64,000 nt of DNA, taken from Prostheceraeus crozeri (Eukaryota > Platyhelminthes > Polycladida > Euryleptidae). Location: the NCBI GenBank assembly GCA_907163375.1, contig CAJQUW010011521.1, forward strand, positions 62,001 to 126,000. The letters run 5' to 3'. Below are positions 9,700 to 21,700 of this stretch, in pieces. How positions within the stretch are numbered: position 1 is the first letter of the stretch; each line of letters opens with the position of its first letter. Both the position numbers and the translations under genes were made by a program. Below the pieces are notes generated by a model. It searched no databases. It was given only the letters and a program-made list of their open reading frames with translations, and was not told where the DNA came from.

Positions 9700-9732
9700 A
9701 AATTTCGAGGGCGCGAAGCGCCCGAGAAATTT
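9700..9732. repeat. Second hairpin with the same GCGAAGC tip
   Basis: An imperfect 15-bp stem with two mismatches and again a GAA triloop inside GGGCGCGAAGCGCCC. It lies 11 bp after the first hairpin and is followed by a run of C (9738-9746). Confidence 0.8.
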
Positions 9733-9750
9733 TGAGGCCCCCCCCCGCCG

Positions 9751-9818
9751 TGTATGAAGTGTATGAAGTGTATGAAGGTCAAAGGTCAAGGTCAAGTCAA
9801 AGGTCAAGGTCAAGTTCA
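9751..9818 (+). repeat. GTGTATGAA repeats followed by an AGGTCA array
   Basis: Three GTGTATGAA units run into five AGGTCA half-sites at 9776, 9783, 9789, 9801 and 9807, plus a variant at 9813. The spacing gives one DR1 and two DR0 arrangements, like nuclear-receptor elements, but simple-repeat origin is equally possible. Confidence 0.6.
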
Positions 9819-9940
9819 TGTGGAAGTTTATGCATTATGATCATTTTGAGTGATCAAACTTTAACTTTGAAAATTTTCAAAAACTTGGAAACTTAGTTAT
9901 TTTTGAGAAAAACTTAGAATTTTTCCAGTTGCATACACTT

Positions 9941-10238
9941 GCATACAACAAGGATTTTTTCATTGAATAGGTACATATGTTATATCATTCGAAAGCTCTT
10001 TTCATTCTGATTCCAATGATGTATTGTATGCAATATGTATGACACCATCCGAAGCAACTATAGCCCTTTGAAAGATAGGTAGAATTTAGTTGAGAAACTT
10101 AAAAATTGAAATCATAATTTTTCTTCCTGCATACAACAGGGATTTCTTCATCGAATGGGTACATACCTTATATCATTAGAAAGATCTTTTCATTCTCTAG
10201 CTAATGATGTATTGTATGCAATATGTATGATATCATCC
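9941..10238 (+). repeat. Diverged direct repeat, two 110-bp copies
   Basis: Copies at about 9941-10050 and 10129-10238, offset 188 bp, start with GCATACAACA and end near ATCATCC. No coding potential is visible. From 10239 to 10550 I see nothing but AT-rich sequence. Confidence 0.75.
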
Positions 10239-10550
10239 TAAGGTTAAAAAAAGCATTCAAAAACACTGTAAATCTATTCAAACTTTCATCCAATTTGACT
10301 ATCATTTGAATTACACATTAATATTCATTTCAAATTTGTTCTAGTATGTTCGGTGCTGTTTCAAAATCTCAAACAAGTGATTTGAAATATATATCTTCGA
10401 AATATTAAACTTAGAAATACTTATAGGTAGCTATTTCAGAGATGAATATATCTATCCCCAGTTCCCATTCAAATCCTATCAGAAATTCGATTTGTGAAAT
10501 TATAAAAACAAGATTGTTCATTCATGTATAGTCATATTTAAGATAAAAAG

Positions 10551-10946
10551 TTACATGTTGTTGATATTGGGAAAAGGAATGAGTTTTTTTAAGTCAACAC
10601 GAACACACACTTTTGTTTTCTTGGGGGCACCAGGGCAGCGGCGAGGCGTTGGTGGTTCTATAATGCTGAACTCCAGCGCAGTTGTGAGATTTTCCTCATC
10701 GGGTTCCATACGCACACATATTCGCTTCGTGTGGATCCTCCTGGGCGCATTTCGAACATCTCTTCCACAGCGTGTCTTCACCGTTATCAAGACCTCCACC
10801 GGTGTTTCGAACACACTACTCTGTACCATGCAATTCTCATCTTCGGATGACTCCGGAGGAGTTATGGGTCCTGTTCCGAATACCTGTTCCGATTCGATCC
10901 TTTCAACTTCAGCTGGAGAAGTGGGAGGTGCTGTGATACGTTCCAT
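10551..10946 (-). CDS. Unknown 131-residue protein
   Basis: The ORF starts at ATG 10946, downstream of a good minus-strand TATA box (11037-11030). The protein begins with a Pro/Ser/Glu-rich acidic half and ends in a basic half with K/R-T-K-x-C-V-R repeats (R-I-C-V-R-M near residue 79, K-V-C-V-R-V near 116), which look like two related strands. I do not recognise a family. The better balanced base composition and the promoter support it as a real gene. It diverges from the gene at 11185, so the two are probably co-regulated. It could be an accessory gene of a second virus-like element or of the neighbouring Polinton; neither is shown. Confidence 0.5.
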   Translation of the reverse strand: MERITAPPTSPAEVERIESEQVFGTGPITPPESSEDENCMVQSSVFETPVEVLITVKTRCGRDVRNAPRRIHTKRICVRMEPDEENLTTALEFSIIEPPTPRRCPGAPKKTKVCVRVDLKKLIPFPNINNM

Positions 10947-10988
10947 TTTCAATGTGATTAGAATAAGATGGCTGATAATATGGTACTT

Positions 10989-11142
10989 GAGGATTAGAAC
11001 CTTTGATGAGAATTGGTACACAGCTAGGACTTATATACTTTTTAAACAAAGGAATTCCCAACAGCCAATCAGAGAGGTTCCGATTTTCCCTAAAGGGATA
11101 TATAAGGATGACATTGTTCCAATTAAGCAAGTTCTAATCCTC
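10989..11142. promoter_or_regulatory. Mirrored bidirectional promoter
   Basis: TATATAAG occurs on the minus strand at 11037-11030 and on the plus strand at 11099-11106. Each is followed 24-29 bp later by GTTCTAATCCTC (minus 11000-10989; plus 11131-11142), where transcription would start. A CCAAT box (CAGCCAATCAG) sits between them at about 11052-11062. Each side also has a CCAATT between its TATA and its start motif, so the two halves look like copies of one core promoter. Confidence 0.6.
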
Positions 11143-11184
11143 GTGACTTGAGTAGACATTAGGAATCTATTACGAATCAACTTC

Positions 11185-11496
11185 ATGATGAGTACCCAGA
11201 AACAACTGTTCTGTTACCACAATGAAAGCCAAATAATTATGGGTGGAGCGTTGGATGCGAAGATTAATTTGTGTTGCGGATGCAAAGTGGAACTCTGGAA
11301 GACTTTAACAGTGACAGCACTCCAAAGGAGAAAAGGACTGTCGGCGAAGTGCCCTATACACGAGTGTGATCACGACTTCACAAACAATGCAACATTCCTC
11401 GAATGGGCCGAGGACTTCTTGAAGTTAACGGAGTCCCCCGAGGGACGTGACTTACCTTTTTTTCATTTTTTATGGTTAATTACACTTACATTGTAA
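11185..11496 (+). CDS. Unknown 103-residue cysteine-rich protein
   Basis: The ORF starts at ATG 11185 (a second ATG follows directly), about 50 bp after the predicted transcription start. It contains a Cys/His cluster (F-C-Y-H, L-C-C-G-C, K-C-P-I-H-E-C-D-H) consistent with a small zinc-binding module within residues 9-62. The C-terminal dozen residues are hydrophobic and may be read-through past a missed splice site. Plus-strand AATAAA signals follow at about 11589-11596. No family recognised; the divergent partner at 10551-10946 is the only functional clue. Confidence 0.45.
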   Translation: MMSTQKQLFCYHNESQIIMGGALDAKINLCCGCKVELWKTLTVTALQRRKGLSAKCPIHECDHDFTNNATFLEWAEDFLKLTESPEGRDLPFFHFLWLITLTL

Positions 11497-11926
11497 ACCT
11501 CTTGTTTTTATTTCACAAATTCTGTAAATGGGATTCTGATTAGCAAATAATTGAACATAATTTCTGATCTGTAAACGCATTATGAAAATAAATAAAATTG
11601 TCATCATAGTCACAATGGCCACAATTGTCGCATTTGAGCAAGCAGTCTCAAAACAAACAACTATCTATTCAAGTTTCGAAATAAATGTTCGCATCCCTGT
11701 TCAAATTCACTCACTTTAATTCAAAATCGGAACAGGCTGTTACAACCCCAGTACACAATTGATTGTACCAAACCTCGAAACATGAACTCAAATTCAAATC
11801 CCAATCGGAACGCGGTTCGAATTCAAATGTTCATATTTACATGTTTGGAACGCCATGTTCGCATCCTCGTTTTAATCCTCACTTTTTGCGTTCACATTAT
11901 TAACTACTATCGGCTATTTTCGATTT
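11497..11926. other. AT-rich non-coding stretch
   Basis: Holds AATAAA signals near 11590 for the upstream gene and repeats of TTCAAATTCA-type words (about 11690-11860). No gene or mobile element seen. Confidence 0.5.
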
Positions 11927-12689
11927 TTTAAAACAGTAGGCTGTTTATGCGAAACAATTAAATGATTATTTGAAAATGAGATTCTATTCAGCTACAATTT
12001 GGTCATCTTAAATCAATAAAGAATCTGTCTAATGATCCGCGCGTGTCCCGAAATTTGAAAGAGACAAGTGTGAATTTTTGGAAAATCTGGGATACTAGTT
12101 GCTATCATGTGTTCATAAAAGGTGACTTAATCAGTAAAAGTCAACCATCAAATGTCAATTTTGAGTAAGCCCCTCCCCCTCCTATTTGACGTCAATTGCA
12201 AACAGCCCCTACAATGGTTTTAAAATGACATAATTTTTGTTTCGTTGCAGGTGGTTAATGCTCGTGGTGATCTCCACATTTGATGCTTTACTTCCTTTGT
12301 CCTCGATAACTTTCGGTACTCGTTGCTGATCACTGCGTCAATGTGTGCAATTGGATTGATTATCTATGGTTGATCTTTCAATATTTCGTGCGAATTGTAT
12401 GGGATGAATAATGCGAAATAATCTTTGTGTTTTTGGAATCCATTGAGTTTATGCATGTCATACTTGTGTGTCAGAATCTTCGACATCAAACGTGGTTATC
12501 GTTATATTACTATGCATATAGGCCTATGGCCCCTTGAAGTGTCAATGGCTCGATGCGCGGTCGATTGACTTGCCTTATTAACTTGATATTATCGTCTTTT
12601 TATCAGTAGAAGTGCAACAACGTGTTTCTTTTCACAATGACTTAATGCAACACACTTCTGTTTATGATGCCAAATTATACCGATGACTT
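11927..12689 (+). repeat. Dispersed 1.6-kb repeat, copy A, first half
   Basis: Nearly identical, in opposite orientation, to about 32088-32862. Homology begins at CGGCTATTTTCG and runs to CCGATGACTT, where a foreign segment interrupts it. No coding frame is conserved. Confidence 0.85.
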
Positions 12690-15600
12690 CCCGGGACGAA
12701 CACACCAGATGCTTTTCTGAAATATTTGGCAAATACTTGACAACATTTTATTTTTAGCAAATAGCAAATTATTTTGAAAAATTCTAATAAAATGTCTCAA
12801 ATTTCTCTCTGATATTATCTTACACAACTCTCACGTGAATTCCCAACAAAAAAACATTCTAAAACTGTTCAGAAAATGTCGTGAATTTGCTATAAAAACA
12901 TTCCAAAAAATGTTGTATGTTCAAATGACAATACATGAGAATATTATGAAAATGTTATCTTAAAACATTTTTAGAATGTTTGCTAGACATTGCCCCAATA
13001 TTTTGCCACAACATATATCGTAGATGAACTGTAGTTTTATCAATAAAATGTGAGCATCCTGCGAATCCACTTAATGAGTCAAGATGAAACTAAGTTTAAC
13101 GATGTGCAAATATATTGCATTATAATTATAACATGTATAATTTACACATCATAAAACTTGTGGGTTTGATCTTGACGCATAAAGTGGGTTCGCAGACCGC
13201 TCACATTCTATCGATAAAATTACAGTTAACCTACGCCGTAGCAAAACATTGATGAAATTAACCGTTGATATTAATTGAATGTATTGTTGATCGAAGTCAT
13301 CCTGCTGCGAAATGCTCCAAGGATTAACAGCAAAAACTCAATGCTGCTAAAGCCAAAACATTCGGAGGCAGTGACAAGAATAGCCCTACATATTTATACA
13401 TTATAACTGTTGATTGCTGTCATCCTACTACGAAGTGCTCCAAAGATTAACATCAGAAAAACTCAATGCTGCTAAAGCCAAAACATTCGGAGGCAGTGAC
13501 AAGAATAGCCCTACATATTTATACATTATAACTGTTGATTGCTGTCATCATGCTACGAAATGCTCCAAAGATTAACATCAGAAAAACTCAATGCTGCTAA
13601 AACCAAAACATTCGGAGGCAGTGGCAAAGAATCACATAATTTAAAGACTCACCTCATCAGCAGATGTCAGCCTATACAGAACTGTCGTAATTGTTCCTCT
13701 ACCATCAATTGTGCTGGTTTGGTCAGTTTCAATCAGTTCCCATTTATGATATCTCTTTGATAGACAATGATATTGCGGTCTGAAATGCACAGTAGAGTTT
13801 TTGATGCAAAAAGTATTGAATGTGTTTGACGCACATAAGAGAAGGAATAGGCCATAGAATATAACATAATTGAAAAATAGTAAGATGACACAGGTTTTGA
13901 TCGAGCTTCTATTATAAGAATCAATCAGGTGATATTTTTAACTATCTTAGGATCTTTTATCATCCCAACAATTTACAACAGCACGAATTAATCCATAACG
14001 CATTTTCCCACGGTGGACAACATATGCCGGTTAAGCAGAAAATCCGATTTGATGTCAAATAACCCCATTAACTGAAATCAGTAACAATAAGGTACCCTCA
14101 AATGTCTTGCACAAATCCAAATTATACAGTGAAGCATTTGACCTATTTAAAAAACCACAAAAATTCGTATTTAAAAAATATGCCAACCCTGCATGTAGGC
14201 CTGACAAACGACGTTTTAGATGTGCACACAAGCTACATTATTGACAGTATCAATCAGCGAATTAAAAGAAGATTCAATCTTTTTCCATACGACCAGCTGG
14301 TACAGTGATAATAGTGTGGTCCCAATGAAGCCCTGTGATCCTGATGTTTAGCACGACCACTTCACTTCAGTCATGTATCTTGGACAGTTTCAATGCCACA
14401 TTGGTGGACTACTTTTTAGTATCCCTTTCTCTCTCAAGAATAGTTTTTCAGTAGATTCAATGACGCATGGGACGACTACTGTGCACATTGTTAAGCGGTG
14501 CGCGCTGTCATGGTGAGGATTGTCCATAGAATATGGATTCTCTCTCTATACTCGATGCTGATGAATTTCAGAGGAAGTTAACTTTCTTATGATTTGATAC
14601 GATTTGATGAGGGACCACACTATCATCATCATACCGACCAGCTCCCGAATGAAACACCCACTGGAAGGCAGCCGCATACGCTGCGGATTCTATTCGAGAA
14701 TCCGGAGAACGCTTGCAATTTTTTTTAAATGGAGGAAATTAATGTTTATTTACCACCCCTATTTTTGGGAAATATGCCTCATCATCAAGGATCGAAGTCT
14801 CCATCTCCTATCATGATGAATCACACGATTAATTCTTTAACTGAATGTACATTTTATTTGGTAATTGAAGGACATTATAATTTGAATGGTTGGCTTAGAA
14901 TGTTTTTTCAAGTCATCTGTTTTTACACCTGATTTACAAATACGATTTATTTGCTACTCACATGTCTGAATAATAGTGACGCACCATATGCACTCCATCT
15001 GGACACTCATATCAACGCTAATGATCTTAATAAACAAAGAATGGCAACATGCATATTATCTTCAATGAATAGAGAAAACTGCGCCGTCAGTCTTCACTTC
15101 GACGAGCGGAATCACACCCACACACTACATGAGGAATCCGTGAACTGCCTGATAGACGTAGAGCGCGGCGAAGAAATGCTTTGCAATGTTCGAAGTCGAG
15201 AGGCTCGCCATCTTGAAAACATGATAATCCCTTCTCAGAATAGGTCAGAAATATAAATTCGACAATTGCAGAGGTTGGGATGCATTAGAATAAAGTAATG
15301 CTTCAGAAATAATCATGAAAACTGATTACTCGTGCAACATGCTCGTGAAACATCGGGAAATGATAGCAACTCTCTGAGCGTCTTATACACACTTCTAAAT
15401 ATAGCACCCAATATAGGATTCTCATCACGGGAATTCCTATCGTTTCCTGAGAACGATTAGAGCAAGTTCGAAGCGATTACTACAGTTCGATAGGATCTCA
15501 GAGTCGGTGAAATTTCACACGACTTAAGCTGTTTCTTCGATTTAAGGCTCATATCATGACGTATCGAGTAGTTTTCACAAAGATAATACACAAGATTCAT

Positions 15601-16047
15601 ACAAGCAATATGGAAGTAAAACATACAATTTCTAACACAAGATTTGATTGCTACATTCTTGCTGAGACCGAGCATCGAATCACAGGTCTTCAATGAGAGA
15701 TATTAGTGAATCAATGCCTTTTGTGACAATTTCTCATCGATTCTTCTCAATCAGAAGTTTAATGCTCCTGACAACACACTGCGTTTTGGATGGCATATCA
15801 GATCTTATCTGAAAACATGTATTTCATTAATGTTTTGTTCTGACATTTAGGATAATTTGACTACTATTTCATAAATATTTAACAAAATTAAAAAGTTTTT
15901 TATGATTTTATTATTTTGCTTAGAAACTGGTAGGCCTCTAACAAAATTAGCAAACATAGTAGGAATTTATCAAAATTTCTATTTTTCACAAAATTAGCAA
16001 ACAGCTAGCAAGTTTCTAACAAAATTATTCGGTTTACTCGTCCCGGG
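12690..16047. mobile_element. 3.36-kb insertion with CCCGGGACGA termini
   Basis: The segment starts with CCCGGGACGA (12690-12699) and ends with its exact complement TCGTCCCGGG (16038-16047). The sister copy of the surrounding repeat (about 32085) lacks it, having CCGATGACTT joined through three bases to GTGTATATGC. No transposase is visible, so it is non-autonomous. Both ends are rich in TTAGCAAA-type words, and it contains the tandem units at 13240-13930. I see no clear target duplication. The rest (13930-16037) has only chance ORFs. Confidence 0.7.
13240..13930. repeat. Tandem units of a dispersed family
   Basis: Three units of about 130-150 bp share CGAAATGCTCCAA, then ACATTCGGAGGCAGTG, followed by a tail with GATATCTCTTTGATAGAC. 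The same arrangement recurs at 17040-17640 and 42350-43000, always tandem unit(s) plus tail. No conserved reading frame is seen. Confidence 0.75.
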
Positions 16048-16855
16048 GTGTATATGCATTTTTCAAATCTTGCAATGTCCTAACGTCATGTCACCATGAT
16101 TATCGTGAATGCTTCGTGAATTTGTCGTCTATGAATGTATTGCATTTCATATATATTAGACCCAGTATAACATGGATTATACAGTGAGATTATATCTTCA
16201 TAATACACGCATGTGTCTTAGTGTATCTATCATTTCCGAGTGTAATTCCAGTTCATAGAATCCTAGAGGCCAGGGTCTCTTAAAGGCGAATTAGATGTAA
16301 TTTTTCTGTTGGATACTGAATTTAATTCTGTTTTTAATTAAGTTATAAATTTTGTTAGAGTAAACCCCAGAACTTTGACTTCGCTGCTGCGGCTGTGCCT
16401 GAGATAAAGTATGTAAAACAATTCAATTTTAATTTTTTGAATTGACTCTTTTGAAGGTTTGTTCTGTTTTTCTTTATGCAACTTAATTTAGCTTTTATTA
16501 TCCAATTTCATAAGAATCTCAATGTTTGTAAAGAGAAAGACTAGCGAACAAGTTCGTTATATGAAGTGAACTTTCTTCGTTGTGTTTTTTAACATCCATG
16601 TTTATATTGATTGTTTTATTGTTATAGATAAAATCTATTCTTGCCATAATGATCGCTATGTATTATTTCCTTAATATGTGAATTTCAGGTAGTTCTAGCA
16701 TGCAAATCAGATATGATTTACCATGCAATTGATGAAAACGTAATGGCGCGTCAGGTTGGTGAAATTCATTTTTTGAACTGCATGATCGATCCAGAAATGA
16801 TTTGAATAGAAATATATGTGAAGAACCCATTTGTGATTACGAGCACCCAGTCCCC
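16048..16855 (+). repeat. Dispersed 1.6-kb repeat, copy A, second half
   Basis: Continues copy A after the insertion and matches 31280-32087 in opposite orientation. It ends near GATTACGAGCACCCAGTC, where a CCGAC-rich segment begins. No gene seen. Confidence 0.85.
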
Positions 16856-17016
16856 GGTGAAAATAAACTGTCGGTCCATTGTCGGGAAGCCGACTCGGCT
16901 TAATGACGGCAAAGGTCCTAATTCCCCGACTATCTGCCGACGAATCGGTGAGCCGACAATTCCCCGACTGTTTCGCCGACACACTACCGACAATTCCCCG
17001 ACAGCCGCCGACATCT
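16856..17016. repeat. CCGAC/GTCGG-rich segment beginning CCCGGTGAAAA
   Basis: A GC-rich island with about ten CCGAC or GTCGG words. It begins CCCGGTGAAAAT; a related segment in opposite orientation (29890-30056) ends TTTTTCACCGGG. Chance ORFs on both strands follow from the composition. Confidence 0.55.
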
Positions 17017-17039
17017 AATTATATGTTCACATTCTTTTG

Positions 17040-17640
17040 ATGAAATTACAATTATAGCCTACTTGACGTTGTAGCAAAATATTGAAGAAATTTGCTGTTG
17101 ATAGTGATGAATATTGTTGATCAAAGTCATCCTGCTACGAAATGCTCCAAGGATCAACAGCAGAAAAAAACATGCTGCTAAAACTAAAACATTCGGAGGC
17201 AGTGACAAGAATAGCCCTACAATATTTATACATTATAAAAATGCTGTTGATCGTTGTCATCCTGCTACGAAATGTTCCAAGGATTAACAGCAGAAAAACT
17301 CAATGCTGCTAAAACCAAAACATTCGGAGGCAGTGACAAATAATCGCACAAGAAATTATTTTAGCGACTCACCTCAAAAGTAAATGTTATGCCTACAGAA
17401 CAGTGGTGTTCTTCTCTGCCATCGGTTGTACTGGCTTGGTGGTGTCCGGTCTCCATTGATGATATCTTTTTGAGAGACAACGACTTTGGTCTGAAATGCG
17501 CAGTAAGATGCTTGATGCAAAAAAATATTGAATATTATTGACGCATAAAAAGAAGTTATAGAATTTAACATAATTAAAATATATAGGAACATACATGTAC
17601 ATTTAACATAAAAAATAGGAAAGCGACATGAGCTTTTATT
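17040..17640. repeat. Second locus of the CGAAATGCTCC tandem family
   Basis: Two tandem units (about 17100-17350) plus a tail homologous to that at 13640-13930. It lies outside the 12.7-16.0 kb insertion, so the family moves or is copied independently. Confidence 0.7.
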
Positions 17641-18235
17641 CACTTCATGTAATTATGCTGCTTAAAAAATCAATAGCATTGCATTAATTACCCGACCTGC
17701 TGTCACATTTATTTCCCGGCAAAAAATAATAAAACGACAAGAATCACCATATGTATTACATGAGCACTAGACAAGTTCCGATGAAAAAAGTATCATAAAA
17801 CAAATTACGAAATTAGGATGATTACGAAGGAGTTAAAGTGTTCAGTCTGGAAATTTTCAAACGCAAATATGCAGCTGACGATCAGTAATCCATATGAGAA
17901 CATGATTGCGAGTGTGGACCAATAGCGCATTTTTGGAAATCTTTAAAGGCAATTACAAACAGCTAGCAACCATGAAAAATAAATATAGCAAATGCCTGTC
18001 CACTTGCAAACATGATTAAGGGGGTGGGTCAAGTCAAGTCTAATTTGGAAATCTTTTAAGATAATTATAAACAGCCAACAATCACGTATAGATGATGCCT
18101 CTTTGGTTGGACATTCTAAATGAAAGTGAAAGTAGGATTGCTAATATGATGCTAATTTATTAGATCATGAACCAATTAATTTCAACTATACTGAGCGTAG
18201 CCATTTTCAGGGTATAAAAAATTAGAATCCGTTGA
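17641..18235. other. No gene seen
   Basis: AT-rich sequence. A partial copy of the foldback arm (about 18198-18235, with TTTTCAGGGTATAAAA) precedes the large palindrome. Confidence 0.4.
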
Positions 18236-18723
18236 TGAAATTTTAAGCATTTATAAATATACCTTTATGCATATTCTTCATTCGCATGTATATAAATGCC
18301 TAAAATTCCATCAAGGCATGCTCTGTTCAATTATCATTTTATACTCTGAAGATGACTGCGTTCTGTAGTTGAAATTACTCGAAATTGGTCAATAAAGGCT
18401 GAATAAATCACATCATTAAGTTACACATGCATAAATTACATCAGATAATAATTCGAAAGTATGGGAATGCCAAATTAGCAGCAATTTGGCATTCCCATAC
18501 TTTCGAATTATTATCTGATGTAATTTATGCATGTGTAACTTAATGACGTGATTTATTCAGCCTTTATTGAGTGCAATTTCGAGTAATTTCAACTACAGAA
18601 CGCAGTCATCTTCAGGGTATAAAATGATAACTGAAAAGAGCATGCGTTGATGGAATTTTAGGCATTTATAGATATGTGAATGAAGAATATGCATAAAGGT
18701 ATATTTCTAAATGCTTTCAATTT
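18236..18723. repeat. 490-bp near-perfect palindrome (foldback)
   Basis: Two arms of about 240 bp meet around a six-base spacer (AGCAGC, 18477-18482). The inner roughly 130 bp are almost identical; the outer part has scattered mismatches and small indels. No coding content. It looks like a foldback MITE or a recent inverted duplication. Confidence 0.9.
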
Positions 18724-21700
18724 TAAAATGCTTCAATTAATTTGCATTTATTGTTACTAAACAAATGTAATTACATTTGTAAATGAATTTATGTTTTCCT
18801 CACGAAGCTATCTTCAGGGAACATAAATGCTAGGCCATGTTTAATTAATTGTAAGTTAGACAAATAGTCCGGCAACCAGAAGTTAATTAATTAATTGTCA
18901 TCAATTCTTTTTCATGAAATGATGTAATAACTTGGCATTCCCTTACTTTAGAAAAGTTTACATTGAGTGCACGCATTTTTTTCACAATTGCATCAGTTAT
19001 GGCTTTCCTATTTTCATTTGTATTTCGATAACAGTATCAGTGTAAAAAAGAAGCAACGAACCAATGGAAGCATGATTACATTATAGTTTAATTGAGAATG
19101 TCAATATGGTCCTGTTTCCATAAAACGGATCATGCAATTTTTTACATGTAGGATTTTTGCAGTTTTTATCATCGTTGTGTTGTCACTAAACCAATTTTAG
19201 ATAGATGAAGATTGCGACTACACAATTCAAAAGTCTTTGTCATTCAGTAACTCGTCCGAAACGTTCAGCTTTGGTTCATCAGGCCAAGAGAGCCGATAGT
19301 GTAGGCCAAAGACAATGGATAATATAAAGACTGTAAACTCCGCGAAAATTTGGAAACTACTCCTCAAAATGTGTACTACTCGTTGAGGACAAGACAGCAG
19401 TAGTATGCAATAAGTCTATAACTTGCTGCAGTATAGAAGTCGAAGGTACCTCAACCGGAAGCGAATTTATGATGAAACATGGAAACTGGTGGAAGAAGGC
19501 ATTATAGAGCAATTGAAGGAAACAATCATTTCAAATTGTCCATAAAGTCGCCACATTATCATGACTCATCCCTCAAATTTTTTATTCGCAAAAATTTTAT
19601 TTATTCACAAAATACAGATTCAATACTAATTTGTTGAAAGACGTAATTTCCTTGCTTGCTTGTCTCTATGATTATGATATCACTGATGCAGCAACAGAAA
19701 TCTAGTGCGCGAAATTGAAGCATGATTTTTGTGGAGCTATGGTAATAATGCTTGAATCTAGACTTACAGTTCTGCTTCGAATAGTAGATGCCTTCGTGCT
19801 ATCTGCTCCCTTTTCTTTAACAATTAGTGATCGATTAACAACTATTGGTAATGTTGGTGGGATTTGCTTAAAAACTGACAGATTACAAGCGAAGCTGCAA
19901 ATCAATGCTAGCTTTGGCATCTGCCGATACATAACCTAGCATAGCAGATCCACTTTGTGCAAGAAAACAAGCATCAATTATGAGGAAACATAGCTTTTAT
20001 TTCGTAATAGCATCTTGATTGGAGTCACAAACGATATCTTCCTAGCAGCATGCTGCTGTCATGACTTCTTTTTCATTATCACATCAGTACATACTCTCTC
20101 TCTGCTTGGTTTTTCGGCAGACTAAAATTGAGAGCAACATTTGCTTTTGTGTGCAGCAAAACATAATTTACAAAAGCATCTAATTCCATCCACGCAGTCA
20201 AGAAATTGACGAATGTGTTTATCTTTCATTTATAATAATTGAACTTACTTTGAACTTTTGGAAGAAATCAATTCACCAGGACAGTATTATCAAAAACCGT
20301 CCATTATCTTTGGGTGTTGTTGTCTTTGTTGAAGCCAGTTGATCAATGTCAAGAGCCAATACTGAAAATGGAAATCTGATGCTAATAATCTATCAGAATT
20401 CCATCCACTCAGTTGAGGCAGTGACGAATGTGGGGTTGGTCGGTCATGTTACAACACCATTTGTTAGATGGGAAATCTGAAAGATATTCGACATCAATAT
20501 AATGAAGGTCGCAACAATGAGAATATATTCATAGCCGTTGATCATGAAGTGTATAATTATAGTATCAATAGTGCTTTGGCTCTACTAAGACACACTAGAT
20601 TCATTTTTTCACGCACATCTGTAAGTCGATAATTAGGGACGCTGACACTGAGAAGCAAATAGTGGAAGCTGGCTGTTCCTACTACATGCCGAATTTAAAG
20701 AGAATCAATATTCTAACTGCTAAAAATCTAACTGTATCGTGCAATCAGGACAATTGAGTTAAATTCTATGACGTCACAATCAGTCTACGAGAATATATTT
20801 TGCCAAACTAATTGCTCGAGCAGCAATTTCTGTTTCTCAGATGAATATTCAGAAATTCCCTCTGGTTATGACTTCACTAATGAAAGGTTATTCCAATATC
20901 CAGAATAGAAATTGCTTTGCCACTTTTCCACTAACAACTCCCGGCGGTTCAATATAAAGATATATTTAGCCTCTTGAGGACAGGTTAGCTCATCTCGTCC
21001 TATTTTTAAATGCCAAATCTGCCCAGGTGGCGCACCTCGTCCTCGGCACTTATAGACTGATTTTCTCATGTGCTCAACTCGGCAGTTGAATAGCAAGGAC
21101 GAGCTCGTCCTCCATCCTTAACAGGTTAAATATTATCAGTAATTATGAATTCAGTATCAATATAAACACAGCATAATTCAATATGAAATCAGCAAAATCC
21201 AACAGATAAATCTTACAAAATCAATAAAAATTTATTTCTAAATTACATTTATTAATTATCAGGATCAATTATAATTTGATTTGTTTCTGCTCTTATCGAC
21301 GAAATCATTAAAGCACTTCTGTAATAAGCACTGCAATTAAGTAATTGTGCTATAAATTGTACGTACAGTCTAATATTCATTGAGGTAATTTTCTAAGCTT
21401 CATCTACTGTGTGATTACAAAGGCTATTATAGAAAATATCCGAAGAAAATGTTTGATATCAGGCGTTGAAGAAATGTTCACAACCAGTGTAAGAATCACG
21501 TTAATCAGATAGACTCCTAGAGCATGAATGAAAAATGAAATTTGTAGCGCTAAATTTGAAACCCGTTTATGACTGTTGAGACTACCTATGCAATACAATA
21601 GAAAACTACTGTATATTCTCTTATTTTCTAAGTGGAAGTATTCCACTACATGCTATCTAGTCACCATCATTAAGTATTTCAATCTGATTATGACATTAAA

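Noticed and set aside
14951-15256. 101-residue ORF inside the 12.7-16.0 kb insertion
   Set aside because: No transposase motif and no conserved feature; treated as chance.
18340-18390. Hammerhead-ribozyme-like CTGAAGA ... GAAA motifs in the palindrome arms and near 18820
   Set aside because: The core words and a stem II can be drawn, but no stem I and no cleavage triplet with a closing stem are found.
19260-19300. CTGATGA/GAAAC-type words resembling retroelement-associated ribozymes
   Set aside because: The two core words lie on opposite strands, so no ribozyme can form.
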